This document shows positions 18,198-27,361 of a DNA stretch of 64,000 nt, piece by piece. Both the position numbers and the translations under genes were made by a program. The stretch spans positions 1-64,000 of the forward strand of contig NZ_JAUSTT010000013.1 of assembly GCF_030812995.1 (NCBI RefSeq). Direction: 5' to 3'. How positions within the stretch are numbered: position 1 is the stretch's first letter; the number at the start of each line of letters is the position of its first letter. The notes below the pieces were generated by a model. It had not been told where the DNA came from, did not search any database, and saw nothing but the letters and a program-made list of their open reading frames with translations. This DNA comes from Bacillus chungangensis (GTDB taxonomy: Bacteria; Bacillota; Bacilli; Bacillales; Bacillaceae_C).

Positions 18198-18415
18198 TCC
18201 ATATCTAACTGGCAGTAAGACCCCCACCTCGAGAGTAAGAGGAACGAAGAAGTCTAGGTGGGGGATAACTGAAAGTCAAATGTCCGATTGGTTCGGGCCG
18301 ACAGGATGTCGGTCATAAAGGCGTTGCAACAGGACGTTGCGATCTTAGCCTTTGTTCTACTGCTTATCAGTGGGGGATGGGAAAAACCCCCACTGATGGA
18401 AGTTTAAACTTTATT
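18193..18415 (+). repeat. Dispersed structured repeat, copy 2 (medium form)
   Basis: About 223 bp. The left end (TTTATTCCATATCTAACTGG) and right end (CACTGATGGAAGTTTAAACTTTATT) match the family. Relative to the short form it has an inserted module of about 70 bp (18295-18360) with GACAGGATGTC and AAAGGC...GCCTTT palindromes, nearly the same as in copy 6. The right end touches the stop codon of bdhA (18416-18418), which reads toward it. Confidence 0.9.
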
Positions 18416-19189
18416 TCACTGTGCAGTATATCCTCCATCAAGTACCACTGCTTGGCCTGTTATGCCGCGGGCTTTATCGCTCGCTAGGAAGATTGCATAA
18501 TCAGCAATTTCGCTGACATCAAGCAGGCGTTTTTGTGGAATGAGCGGGTAGATGACTTCTTCGATCACTCTGGCAAGCGGTACTTTTCTTGCTTTGGCGA
18601 GATCTTCTAATTGACCACGTACTAATGGCGTATCTACATACCCAGGACAGAGCGCATTGACGGTAACGCCTGAGGAAGCACTTTCTAAAGCCGCTACTTT
18701 CGTGAGTCCAATGACACCATGTTTTGCACTGTTATATGCCGCCTTGTTCGCAAAGCCTATTAAGCCATTAATCGATGAAATGTTAATGATCCTGCCAAAT
18801 TTTTGTTCTTTCATCATCGGCAATACATGCTTGATTGCAATAAAGGGAGCAGTCAGCATAATCTTGATCATGAGCTCGAATTTTTCAGTTGGGAATTCTT
18901 CAATTGGCGAAACATGCTGAAGGCCAGCATTGTTAATAAGTATATCCACACGCCCAAATTTTTTCTTAGTTTGTTCAATGAGGAGAACAATATCTTTTTC
19001 TACAGTGACATCTGCTTGAAGACCAATCACATCAAGTCCTCTATTTTTAAGTTCTTGCGCTGCATCTTCCACTTGCTCATTTAAGTCTGATAAAACAACT
19101 TTCGCACCTTCTTCGGCAAATATTTTACCAATTTCAAAGCCAATTCCTCTTGCAGAACCCGTAATAATTGCCACTTTATTTTGTACCAT
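18416..19189 (-). CDS. bdhA: 3-hydroxybutyrate dehydrogenase (short-chain dehydrogenase)
   Basis: NAD-dependent SDR enzyme (257 aa) interconverting D-3-hydroxybutyrate and acetoacetate. The glycine motif GSARGIGFEIG is near residue 10, NNAG near 87, and the catalytic S-Y-K set is INISSINGL then YNSAKHGV (YxxxK) around 138-155. HVSPIEEFP after NNAGLQ, and GYVDTPLV, are typical of BdhA. ATG at 19189 is preceded by GGAGG at 7 bp; the longer frame from 19204 is not supported. It is divergent from the hbd-thiolase operon and belongs to the same ketone-body pathway as scoAB downstream. Confidence 0.9.
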   Translation of the reverse strand: MVQNKVAIITGSARGIGFEIGKIFAEEGAKVVLSDLNEQVEDAAQELKNRGLDVIGLQADVTVEKDIVLLIEQTKKKFGRVDILINNAGLQHVSPIEEFPTEKFELMIKIMLTAPFIAIKHVLPMMKEQKFGRIINISSINGLIGFANKAAYNSAKHGVIGLTKVAALESASSGVTVNALCPGYVDTPLVRGQLEDLAKARKVPLARVIEEVIYPLIPQKRLLDVSEIADYAIFLASDKARGITGQAVVLDGGYTAQ

Positions 19190-19456
19190 GATACATTCCT
19201 CCAAAAAAAATGTAATGGTCTAAGCTGCAACTGTTCTATTAGAAATCTGAAAATAGCGATAAATGTAAGCAGGGAAAACAATATGAAGTCGTGGGGAAGG
19301 TTTGATAGAAAAATGAGGTTGGTTTTCTCTAAAAGTGTAACATATTTCATTTGGAAAAAAAATATGTTTGTCAACAAAGCTTAGTTGTTATTTCTATCTA
19401 TCTCTCATGGTAAGGGATTTTTTAAAAGATATTTTCCACTATCGTCTTTAAACGAG

Positions 19457-19494
19457 CTGCAACCCTTTCTTTCTAAAGTTGAGGTTGCTTTTTT
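19457..19494 (+). terminator. Hairpin with T-run between bdhA and hbd
   Basis: GCAACCC (19459-) can pair with the GGTTGC near 19483-19488, followed by TTTTTTC. It resembles a terminator or leader hairpin just upstream of the sigma-54 promoter at 19500; the stem is imperfect. Confidence 0.35.
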
Positions 19495-19499
19495 CATTT

Positions 19500-19515
19500 T
19501 GGCGCGGTTTTTGCA
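19500..19515 (+). promoter_or_regulatory. Sigma-54 (-24/-12) promoter of hbd-thiolase
   Basis: TGGCGCGGTTTTTGCA has GG and GC separated by exactly 10 bp, the invariant spacing for SigL/RpoN promoters. It lies 46 bp upstream of the hbd start. The sigma-54 activator encoded at 21765 in the same cluster is the natural regulator. Confidence 0.8.
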
Positions 19516-19561
19516 TGTATATAGAGGTGATCGCTTTTACTGAAATAAGGAGGCCATGAAA

Positions 19562-20503
19562 ATGGTAAAAAATATTACCGTTATCGGTTCGGGAGTAATG
19601 GGAAGCGGAATTGCCCAGTCCTTTGCGATGGGAGGATATGCTGTCGTAGTGAATGATATTGCTGAAAAGAATCTTGTAAAGGCAAAGCAGCTTATTCTAG
19701 ACAATTTGTCACTGCTTGCAGCAGAAGGAGTATTGTCAGAAAAAAAGAAACAGGATGCAGCTGAGAATCTTATCTATAAGCGAGAATTGGCTGAAGCGGT
19801 TCGAGATGCAGATGTGATCATTGAAGTGATACCTGAAGTCATTGAGTTGAAATGGGATTTGTATCAAAAATTAAATGCACTGATTGGCCCTGAGACGATT
19901 ATTGCTTCTAATACGTCTACTTTTCCAATCTCTACTCTTGCTGAGAAGGCGAAATTCCCTGAAAGAATGATCATTACTCATTTCTTTAATCCAGGTCATT
20001 TAGTGCCTTTAGTTGAAATTGTAAAGCATCAGAGAACAAGAAAGGATGTTGTTGATACAACGATGAACTTGATTCGCAGCATTGGGAAGACGCCAGTGCT
20101 GCTTAAAAAGGAGATATCTGGGTTTATTGCCAATCGGTTGCAGACTGCATTAATGCGTGAAGCTTTCTATCTATTAGAAGAAGGAGTTGCCAGTGCTGAA
20201 GATATCGATGCTGCTGTCACTGCAGGGCCAGGTTTTCGTTGGGCATTCACAGGACCAATTGAAATAGCCGATTTTGGCGGATTGGATACGTGGCAAAGGG
20301 TATTCGAAAATGTCGCTCCTGCGTTGGATCAAAGTGTCGAGGCTCCCAAGATGATTCGTCAGCTAGTAGAAGAGAACAAACTCGGAACGAAAACAGGAGA
20401 GGGCATATTCAGCTATGACGCGGCTCTCGTTCCCAACAAAATTAGGAAAAGAGATCGCCAGCTCATTCAATTGGAGAGACTTAAAAATAAGGAGGATCAT
20501 TAA
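19562..20503 (+). CDS. 3-hydroxybutyryl-CoA dehydrogenase
   Basis: NAD-dependent 3-hydroxyacyl-CoA dehydrogenase (313 aa) converting 3-hydroxybutyryl-CoA to acetoacetyl-CoA. The Rossmann motif GSGVMGSGIAQSFA is at residues 8-21, SNTSTFPI near 120, the catalytic-histidine region ITHFFNPGHLVPLVEIV near 140 and GFIANRLQ in the C-terminal domain near 187. Start at 19562 is 8 bp after AAGGAGG; an ATG at 19556 is only 2 bp after it. The stop codon TAA touches the thiolase ATG, so both are one operon under the sigma-54 promoter. Confidence 0.9.
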   Translation: MVKNITVIGSGVMGSGIAQSFAMGGYAVVVNDIAEKNLVKAKQLILDNLSLLAAEGVLSEKKKQDAAENLIYKRELAEAVRDADVIIEVIPEVIELKWDLYQKLNALIGPETIIASNTSTFPISTLAEKAKFPERMIITHFFNPGHLVPLVEIVKHQRTRKDVVDTTMNLIRSIGKTPVLLKKEISGFIANRLQTALMREAFYLLEEGVASAEDIDAAVTAGPGFRWAFTGPIEIADFGGLDTWQRVFENVAPALDQSVEAPKMIRQLVEENKLGTKTGEGIFSYDAALVPNKIRKRDRQLIQLERLKNKEDH

Positions 20504-21679
20504 ATGAGAGAAGTTGTGATTGTAGGAGCTGCAAGAACACCTGTAGGTTCGTTTGGAGGCAGTCTGGCAAGCGTTTCAGCAGTAGAATTAGGAAGGGTGG
20601 CTGCTAAAGAAGCAATCAAACGTGCAGGAATTGTACCTGAATTAATTGATGAAGTGATCGTCGGCAATATCCTTTCAGCAGGATTAGGTCAAAACGTTGC
20701 ACGTCAAGTAGCTATTCATGCAGGACTCCCTGAGAGTACTCCCGCGTTCACGATTAATAAGCTATGCGGATCAGGGCTGCGGACAGTGATAATGGGAGCG
20801 CAGTTTATTTCACTTGGAGATGCGGATGTGATTCTAGCTGGTGGTGTTGAAAGCATGAGCAATGCTCCATACATATTGCCGCAATTTCGGTGGGGGAAAA
20901 AAATGGGCAATGCCGAAGCGGTTGATTCGATGCTATACGATGCATTAACAGATGCATTTCATCAATATCATATGGGAATAACTGCTGAGAATATCGCCGA
21001 AGAATGGAAAATTAGTAGACAACAGCAAGATGAGTTTGCCCTAGAAAGTCAATTAAAGGCAGAGAAGGCTCAGCTTTCAGGAATTTTTGCTGAGGAAATT
21101 GCGCCTGTTGAAATGAAAAAAAGAGGCAAGGCAATTGTTGCTGATCAAGATGAACATCCACGCCACGGTTTAACGATTGAACAGCTTGCAAAACTTCGTC
21201 CAGCATTTAAAGAAAACGGCACAGTCACAGCAGGCAATGCCTCTGGGATTAATGATGGGGGGGCAATGCTCGTATTAATGGCGAAGGAAAAAGCGGATGA
21301 ACTAGGCTTAGACATTCTGGCAACGATGAGATCTTATGGCAATGCGGCGCTAGATGCGACCATTATGGGATACGGGCCAGTGCCTGCATCAAGAAAAGCG
21401 TTGGATAAAGCGAAGCTGACAGTAAAAGATATCGATTTATTTGAAGTGAATGAAGCTTTTGCAGCACAATCTCTTGCTGTGTTGAGAGACCTTAAACTAG
21501 ATAAAGACAAAGTGAATGTGAACGGCGGCGGTATTGCATTAGGACATCCTGTTGGCGCTTCGGGAGCACGCATCCTTGTTACATTGCTATATGAAATGAA
21601 ACGGAGGCAGGCCAAGCGTGGACTTGCTACTTTATGTATTGGTGGAGGACAAGGAACGGCATTAATAATAGAAAGATAA
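20504..21679 (+). CDS. Acetyl-CoA C-acetyltransferase (thiolase)
   Basis: Thiolase (391 aa) that cleaves acetoacetyl-CoA with CoA into two acetyl-CoA, the last step of ketone-body use, or catalyses the reverse. The acyl-accepting cysteine is in [11 protein letters not shown] (C88 or so), the histidine in [17 protein letters not shown] near 347 and the second cysteine in [14 protein letters not shown] near 377. [11 protein letters not shown] at the N-terminus is typical. RBS AAGGAGG. Full length and intact; second gene of the hbd operon. Confidence 0.94.
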   Translation: MREVVIVGAARTPVGSFGGSLASVSAVELGRVAAKEAIKRAGIVPELIDEVIVGNILSAGLGQNVARQVAIHAGLPESTPAFTINKLCGSGLRTVIMGAQFISLGDADVILAGGVESMSNAPYILPQFRWGKKMGNAEAVDSMLYDALTDAFHQYHMGITAENIAEEWKISRQQQDEFALESQLKAEKAQLSGIFAEEIAPVEMKKRGKAIVADQDEHPRHGLTIEQLAKLRPAFKENGTVTAGNASGINDGGAMLVLMAKEKADELGLDILATMRSYGNAALDATIMGYGPVPASRKALDKAKLTVKDIDLFEVNEAFAAQSLAVLRDLKLDKDKVNVNGGGIALGHPVGASGARILVTLLYEMKRRQAKRGLATLCIGGGQGTALIIER

Positions 21680-21764
21680 TCAATTGCGAGTAAGATGGAA
21701 ACAGATTTCCTCGTTTTCACTATGCTATAATGATATAGAAATGATGGGAGTAAGGAGAATGGGA

Positions 21765-23438
21765 ATGATCAAGGACGATTCTAATCTGTTGTTCATCATG
21801 AAAGCGTTCTTAGAACGATTGCCATTTGGGGTATTAATGATTAAGAATGAAAAAGAGGTCTTCTTTTGTAACCAATTATTATCCAAACATTTTGAAGAGA
21901 ATGCAATGGAGTTTAATCTATCTATCATTCTTGAAAGAAATATGCTTCTAGAGACAACCACACATATTCATTTGCCAAATAAGGACGTTGTCATAAGGAA
22001 AATGCAGCTCGAGGAATTGGAAGATGTTTATCATCTCTACCTATTTTCATTTACAAATGCATCTAATCGATTGTTGAATATAGAAGAAAATCAAGAGATT
22101 TTGCTAAAGGATATGATGGAGTCTGCCTATGATGGCCTAGTGATGGTTGATACAGATGGGTATATCCAACTGTTAACGCAGGCATATGCAGATTTCTTAG
22201 GTGTTGATCAAAAAAGCGCCATTGGGAAACATGTAACCGAAGTAATTGAAAATACACGTATGCATGTAGTTGTAAAAACAGGGAAACAAGAGACAGCTGA
22301 ACTTCAAAAAATCAATAAAAATTATATTATTGCAACAAGGTCGCCAATGTTTAAACAAGGCAAGGTAGTGGGGGCAGTAGGGAAGATTTTGTTTAAAAAT
22401 GTTGGGCAATTTACCGCACTATTCAAGCGTCTCCGTTCCCTAGAAATAGAATTGAAGAAATACAAAGGAGACTTTCGCGAAAGCAACAAGGCTTCTTATA
22501 CATTCGATGATTTAATTGGAAGCAGTCCTTCATTTATAGATGCCAAAAATCAGGCGAAAAAGGCATCTAGGGGTGATTCCAATGTGCTGCTCTTGGGAGA
22601 AACAGGAACTGGAAAAGAATTATTTGCTCATTCAATTCATAATGAAAGCAGACGCGCAATGGGGGTTTTTGTGAAAGTAAACTGTGCGGCGATCCCTGCT
22701 GAGCTGCTGGAATCTGAGCTATTTGGCTATGAAGAAGGCTCGTTTACCGGCGCAAAAAAGGGTGGAAAAGCTGGGAAATTTGAGGCAGCAGATGGCGGGA
22801 CGATTTTTCTTGATGAAATTGGCGAGCTTCCTATACATATGCAAGTGAAGCTTTTGCGTGTCTTGCAAGAAAAAGAAATTGAACGGGTTGGTTCCACTGT
22901 CAGTACGCCCATTGATGTGAGAGTGATTGCGGCAACGAATCGAAATTTAGAAGAGATGGTGGAAAAGGGTGAATTTCGCCTTGATTTATTTTATCGGTTA
23001 AAGGTAATGGAAATCAACATTCCATCATTAAAAGAACGAAAGCAGGATATTGAGACCCTTGTTAGCTACTTTCTGAACAAATATGAACAGATAATGAAAA
23101 AACATGTACAGAGAATCAATGATCATGCACAACGTTTATTGACTGTGTACTCGTGGCCTGGAAATATAAGAGAGCTTGAAAATATCATCGAGCGGGCTTT
23201 GAACATAGTAGATGAAGGGGATGTCATTACACCTCACCATTTGCCTGAGGAGATTACGGGGCAAAAAGAAGAAATAATCGCTCGTCCTTTAGCCGATCTT
23301 TTAGAAGAAACGGAACGAAATGCGATTGTTGCTTGTTTGAAGTTAACCAATGGCAATAAGTCAGAGACGGCAAAGCAGCTAAAGGTTAGTAGGACTACTC
23401 TTTATGAAAAAATGAATAAGCATGGATTGCTATTATAA
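21765..23438 (+). CDS. Sigma-54-dependent transcriptional activator with PAS sensor
   Basis: Enhancer-binding protein (557 aa) that remodels sigma-54 RNA polymerase using ATP. An N-terminal sensory part (about 1-120) is followed by a PAS domain (about 125-230, DGLVMVDTDGYIQLLTQAY). The AAA+ core has Walker A GETGTGKE near 278, the sigma-54 loop EEGSFTGAKKGG near 324, and Walker B TIFLDEIGEL near 348. A Fis-type HTH (KSETAKQLKVSRTTLYEKM) ends the protein. Start at 21765 is 7 bp after AAGGAG. With sigma-54 promoters upstream of hbd and of the permease gene, it very likely controls ketone-body catabolism. Confidence 0.93.
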   Translation: MIKDDSNLLFIMKAFLERLPFGVLMIKNEKEVFFCNQLLSKHFEENAMEFNLSIILERNMLLETTTHIHLPNKDVVIRKMQLEELEDVYHLYLFSFTNASNRLLNIEENQEILLKDMMESAYDGLVMVDTDGYIQLLTQAYADFLGVDQKSAIGKHVTEVIENTRMHVVVKTGKQETAELQKINKNYIIATRSPMFKQGKVVGAVGKILFKNVGQFTALFKRLRSLEIELKKYKGDFRESNKASYTFDDLIGSSPSFIDAKNQAKKASRGDSNVLLLGETGTGKELFAHSIHNESRRAMGVFVKVNCAAIPAELLESELFGYEEGSFTGAKKGGKAGKFEAADGGTIFLDEIGELPIHMQVKLLRVLQEKEIERVGSTVSTPIDVRVIAATNRNLEEMVEKGEFRLDLFYRLKVMEINIPSLKERKQDIETLVSYFLNKYEQIMKKHVQRINDHAQRLLTVYSWPGNIRELENIIERALNIVDEGDVITPHHLPEEITGQKEEIIARPLADLLEETERNAIVACLKLTNGNKSETAKQLKVSRTTLYEKMNKHGLLL

Positions 23439-23439
23439 G

Positions 23440-23476
23440 TAACTATCCTTTGCCCCTGGCAGAGGATAGTTTTTTA
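23440..23476 (+). terminator. Terminator after the sigma-54 activator gene
   Basis: AACTATCCTTTGCC pairs with GGCAGAGGATAGTT, then TTTTTAA. Confidence 0.85.
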
Positions 23477-23645
23477 ATATTATATACCTGAAAATGGTAT
23501 TTGTAAGGCAATCCAAACAATGAAGATAGCCTGAAATGAGTATTGTAATGAAAGCCGGACACTTTATAAAGGCTAAGGAAGATACTGTTCAGTTATCCGA
23601 ACAGTTTTTCAGGAAAGCTGGGTTTTTATACTTATTAAGACATCA

Positions 23646-23984
23646 TTTATCCCACATCTAACTGGCAGAAAGACCTCTACCTCAAAAGTAAGAAGAATCG
23701 AAGAAGTCTAGGTAGGGGATAACTGAAAGTCAAATGTCCGATTGGTTCGGGTCTACAAGGATAAAGGAAAGCTTCTTGAATCAATATCACACGAAGAAAA
23801 AGTGAACTTCTTTTTCGAGGACGTAGATCACTAAAAGCGTTGCGACAGGACAAGGAAGCTTCGGCAGGGATACATCGCACGAAGAATAAGCGGGTTTCCT
23901 TTTTCGAGGACGTCGTGCTTTTAGCTTGAGATCTTTTGTATGGGGGATGAGAGGAACCCCCCACTGATGAAAGTTTCACTTTAA
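23646..23984 (+). repeat. Dispersed structured repeat, copy 3 (long form)
   Basis: About 339 bp, with the family left end (TTTATCCCACATCTAACTGG) and right end (CCACTGATGAAAGTTTCACTTTA). The middle (about 23755-23935) contains two related modules, each with AAGGAA(A)GCTTC followed by CACGAAGAA...TTCTTTTTCGAGGACGT or its variant, in tandem. The same long arrangement occurs in copy 5. It lies in the 1 kb gap between the activator and the permease operon; no gene is seen there. Confidence 0.9.
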
Positions 23985-24076
23985 CATCGATTTTTAAAAA
24001 TTGAGTCCCACTTTATATGTACATAAAAGAATGGAGCATGCGTCATAATAAAGAGCAATTTTATCGATTTTTAGAT

Positions 24077-24092
24077 TGGCATGTAACTTGCA
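24077..24092 (+). promoter_or_regulatory. Sigma-54 (-24/-12) promoter of the permease-scoAB operon
   Basis: TGGCATGTAACTTGCA has GG and GC 10 bp apart and matches the TGGCAY-N-TTGCW consensus well. It is 350 bp upstream of the permease start, leaving a long leader (24105-24441) in which no gene or clear riboswitch is recognised. Confidence 0.82.
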
Positions 24093-24441
24093 ATGTATTA
24101 GGCGAGTGGTTTAGTAATAGTTTGCAAGGTTATTAGAAGTCATCATAATAGCGTTTTGTTTTTTTCTAATTTGAATAGGCTGACTTGGGGAAGGCAGCTT
24201 TATTTGGAATCATGAAGCTGTAAAAAGCGGGGAAAGAAGCCAGCCTATCGTAAGTAGGAGAGGAAAAGGTTTAAAAAGAGGGCTTTTTAAGTTTTCGAGA
24301 CTTTGGAAGGAGTTTCATATTGAAGTGTTTGAAGAACAAAGGGTGAAGCCGATTCATGACTATTGAATTGCTTTGGGAGAAGTGCATTGATTGTATAGCT
24401 GATCGGCCTTAAAGGAGTGTTTTTACAAAGGGGGATTTATA

Positions 24442-25827
24442 TTGTTCTTTCAAATTTTAGCTATTGTCTTAGCACTAGGGCTGCTCATATTTTTGGCTTA
24501 TCGAGGATTTCCGGTCATTATTGTTGCACCGTTAGTCACGTTATTAGCTGTGTTTTTATCCGGCGGCCATTTGTTGCCCAGCTATACGGAGGTCTACATG
24601 TCTCATGCAGCAAGCTATATAAAATCATTTTTCCCTATTTTTCTCCTAGGAGCTATATTTGGGAAAGTAATGGAGATAAGCGGAGCAGCAGCTTCGATTG
24701 CTCAAACAATTGTTAGATCTTTAGGTTCGAAACGAGCAATATTGGCTGTTGTTCTTGCTTGTTCAGCATTGACATATGGCGGCGTTTCTTTGTTCGTCGT
24801 TGCATTTGCGGTATATCCATTTGCAGCAGCTATTTTCAAGGAGGCAAATATACCTAAGCGACTTATACCAGGTACGATTGCATTAGGAGCCTTTACGTAT
24901 ACAATGGATGCCTTGCCTGGTACACCGCAAATTCAAAATATTATTCCGACAAATTATTTTGGGACAGATACATATGCGGCTCCAGCAGTAGGAATTATAG
25001 GCGCTATTATGATCTTTATTGGAGGAATACTTTGGCTTGAGCATAGACGCAAGCAAGCGCTCGCCAAAGGAGAAGGTTATGGCACTGGACACACGAATGA
25101 GCCAGAAAGCGCAGGGGAAACAAAGCTCCCAAACTTTTGGCTGTCAATTTTTCCACTTATTTTAGTAGTAGGGTTTAATTTCATATTTAGCCGCAGTGCA
25201 ATATCTGTTAAAAATTGGTATGATGAAACCGTTTTAGCAGATGCATTTAATATTACGAATGTAAATACGATCACATCTTCCTGGTCATTGATTGTCGCAC
25301 TGATGATTGGCATTTTGGCGGCTATGCTGCTCAATATTAGACGTATTAAATTGAAGTTGACAACTGGATTAACTGCTGCAGCTATGGGTTCTCTGCTTGC
25401 AATTTTCAATACAGCTTCAGAGGTCGGGTTTGGCAATGTAGTAAAAACCTTACCTGGATTTACAATCATTCAAAACGGGGTATTCAATGCGAGCAGTAAT
25501 CCGCTTGTTTCGGAGGCCGTTGCTGTTAACGTACTTGCTGGAATTACAGGTTCTGCTTCTGGAGGATTATCGATCGCTTTGGAAGTAATGGGCAGCCATT
25601 ATTTGAATTTAGCTCAGCAAGTGGGCATTAGTCCAGAAATGCTGCATCGGATTGCGTCGATGGCTTCTGGAGGTATGGATACATTGCCTCATAATGGAGC
25701 AGTCATTACCTTGCTTGCGATAACTGGGCTTACACATCGCCAATCCTATCAGGATATTTTCATCGTCACAATTTTAAAAACAGTGACAGTGTTTATCATT
25801 GCTTTTGCAGCGACATTATTTATGTAA
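24442..25827 (+). CDS. GntP-family permease, probably for 3-hydroxybutyrate or acetoacetate
   Basis: Polytopic membrane carrier (461 aa) of the gluconate:H+ symporter (GntP) family with about 12 hydrophobic segments. Family marks include GFPVIIVAPLVTLLAVF near the N-terminus, YGGVSLFVVAFAVYPFA near 113-130, ALPGTPQIQNIIPTNYFGT near 155-175 and ASGGMDTLPHNGA near 410. Start is a TTG at 24442 after a GGGGG run. The neighbouring scoA begins 18 bp later. Substrate is inferred from the pathway context, since GntP members also carry gluconate and other acids. Confidence 0.85.
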   Translation: MFFQILAIVLALGLLIFLAYRGFPVIIVAPLVTLLAVFLSGGHLLPSYTEVYMSHAASYIKSFFPIFLLGAIFGKVMEISGAAASIAQTIVRSLGSKRAILAVVLACSALTYGGVSLFVVAFAVYPFAAAIFKEANIPKRLIPGTIALGAFTYTMDALPGTPQIQNIIPTNYFGTDTYAAPAVGIIGAIMIFIGGILWLEHRRKQALAKGEGYGTGHTNEPESAGETKLPNFWLSIFPLILVVGFNFIFSRSAISVKNWYDETVLADAFNITNVNTITSSWSLIVALMIGILAAMLLNIRRIKLKLTTGLTAAAMGSLLAIFNTASEVGFGNVVKTLPGFTIIQNGVFNASSNPLVSEAVAVNVLAGITGSASGGLSIALEVMGSHYLNLAQQVGISPEMLHRIASMASGGMDTLPHNGAVITLLAITGLTHRQSYQDIFIVTILKTVTVFIIAFAATLFM

Positions 25828-25844
25828 AAAATGGAGATGAGAAG

Positions 25845-26540
25845 ATGGAAAAAGTGATATCCACTATAGATGATGTCATTAGACAAATAAAAAACGGTTC
25901 AACAATCATTGTAGGCGGCTTTGGATTATGTGGAATACCAGAGAAGCTCATACTTAGTTTACGTGAGCATGGTGCGAAGGATTTAACAATTGTAAGCAAT
26001 AACTGTGGAGTGGATGACTGGGGACTCGGTCTTCTCCTTGAAAATAGGCAAATAAAGAAGATGATGGCCTCTTATGTTGGAGAAAACAAACTGTTTGAAC
26101 AGCAATTCTTAAGTGGAGAACTAGAAGTAGAACTCATTCCTCAGGGAACGCTTGCAGAACGCTTGCGTGCAGGGGGAGCAGGAATTCCAGCTTTCTATAC
26201 CGCAACTGGGATTGGTACTGAGGTAGCGAAAGGAAAAGAGCATAAAGAATTTAACGGAAAGACATATGTAATGGAAGAAGGTATTGTTGGCGACTATGCG
26301 TTTATTAAAGCATGGAAAGCTGATCCTTTCGGCAATCTAGTCTTTCGCAAAACAGCACGAAATTTTAATCCAGTAGCAGCAACAGCAGGAAAAGTGACAA
26401 TTGCGGAAGTAGAAGAACTTGTGGGACTAGGTGAGTTGGATCCTGATGATATTCATACACCTGGTGTATATGTCCAGAAGGTGTTTGTTGGTAAACAATA
26501 TGAAAAGAGAATTGAAAAAATAACAACTGCTAGTAAATAG
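25845..26540 (+). CDS. scoA: Succinyl-CoA:3-ketoacid CoA-transferase subunit A
   Basis: Alpha subunit (231 aa) of the CoA transferase that activates acetoacetate with succinyl-CoA to acetoacetyl-CoA. The family I CoA-transferase pattern is visible: IKNGSTIIVGGFGLCGIPEKLI at 18-39, DLTIVSNNCGVDDWGLG near 50, and GGAGIPAFYTATGIGTEVAKGK near 110-130. RBS GGAGATGAG; second gene of the permease operon. Works as a heterodimer or heterotetramer with the subunit encoded next. Confidence 0.94.
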   Translation: MEKVISTIDDVIRQIKNGSTIIVGGFGLCGIPEKLILSLREHGAKDLTIVSNNCGVDDWGLGLLLENRQIKKMMASYVGENKLFEQQFLSGELEVELIPQGTLAERLRAGGAGIPAFYTATGIGTEVAKGKEHKEFNGKTYVMEEGIVGDYAFIKAWKADPFGNLVFRKTARNFNPVAATAGKVTIAEVEELVGLGELDPDDIHTPGVYVQKVFVGKQYEKRIEKITTASK

Positions 26541-26557
26541 AGAAGGAGGATGTTTTG

Positions 26558-27205
26558 ATGACTAATGGTAGACAAAAAATTTTGAAACGGGCGGTTAAAG
26601 AAATTCAAGATGGCATGTGTGTCAATTTAGGGATCGGAATGCCAACATTCATTGCTGACATGATCCCAAGTGAATATAATGTCATGTTGCAATCAGAAAA
26701 CGGCTTGTTAGGTATTGGTGCTTATCCACAGGAAACAGAGATCGATCCGGATCTCATTAATGCTGGTAAAGAAACGGTAACAGCTAAAATGGGCGCTTCG
26801 TACTTTGATAGTGCAGAGTCGTTTGCAATGATTCGAGGCGGTCATATTCAATTGGCAATTCTCGGCGGTATGGAAGTCTCAGAACAAGGTGATTTAGCGA
26901 ACTGGATGATCCCAGGAAAAATGGTAAAAGGCATGGGTGGAGCGATGGATCTTGTTCACGGGGCAAAGCGAATTGTTGTGATCATGGATCATGTAAATAA
27001 ATATGGTGAAACAAAAGTGAAAAAGGAATGTACGTTGCCTTTAACAGGTCAAGCAGTTGTACATTGCTTGATTACCGATCTTGCTGTTTTTCATTTTGAT
27101 AAAGCTGGCATGAAATTAGTTGAGCTGCAAGAAGGTGTTACGCTTGAAGAAGTGCGTGAAAAAACGGAGGCTGCATTTTTAGTGAGCGAGTCGCTGAAAG
27201 TTTAA
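26558..27205 (+). CDS. scoB: Succinyl-CoA:3-ketoacid CoA-transferase subunit B
   Basis: Beta subunit (215 aa) carrying the catalytic glutamate in QSENGLLGIG (about residue 46). Other family marks are VNLGIGMPTFIADMIP near 22 and GGHIQLAILGGMEVSEQGDLANWMIPGKMVKGMGGAMDLVHGAKR near 90-135. ATG at 26558 is 7 bp after AAGGAGGA; the TTG just before it is rejected. Last gene of the operon, followed by a strong terminator. Confidence 0.94.
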   Translation: MTNGRQKILKRAVKEIQDGMCVNLGIGMPTFIADMIPSEYNVMLQSENGLLGIGAYPQETEIDPDLINAGKETVTAKMGASYFDSAESFAMIRGGHIQLAILGGMEVSEQGDLANWMIPGKMVKGMGGAMDLVHGAKRIVVIMDHVNKYGETKVKKECTLPLTGQAVVHCLITDLAVFHFDKAGMKLVELQEGVTLEEVREKTEAAFLVSESLKV

Positions 27206-27222
27206 TAGATGAAAGTGAAAAA

Positions 27223-27259
27223 AAGCCGTTGCTAGGTTGACTAGATAACGGTTTTTTTT
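27223..27259 (+). terminator. Terminator after scoB
   Basis: AAGCCGTT pairs with AACGGTTTTTTTT around the loop GCTAGGTTGACTAGAT. Confidence 0.85.
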
Positions 27260-27361
27260 GATCTTTAAGCAGAAAATAGGAAACCTTTCATAAGAGAGGA
27301 GAAAAAATAGACTTATTGAATGTATATAGAGAGAATAATGATGTAGAAGGGGATTGAATAA

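Noticed and set aside
24105-24441. Riboswitch in the long leader of the permease operon
   Set aside because: No known riboswitch core or terminator/antiterminator pair was seen; the length alone is not enough.
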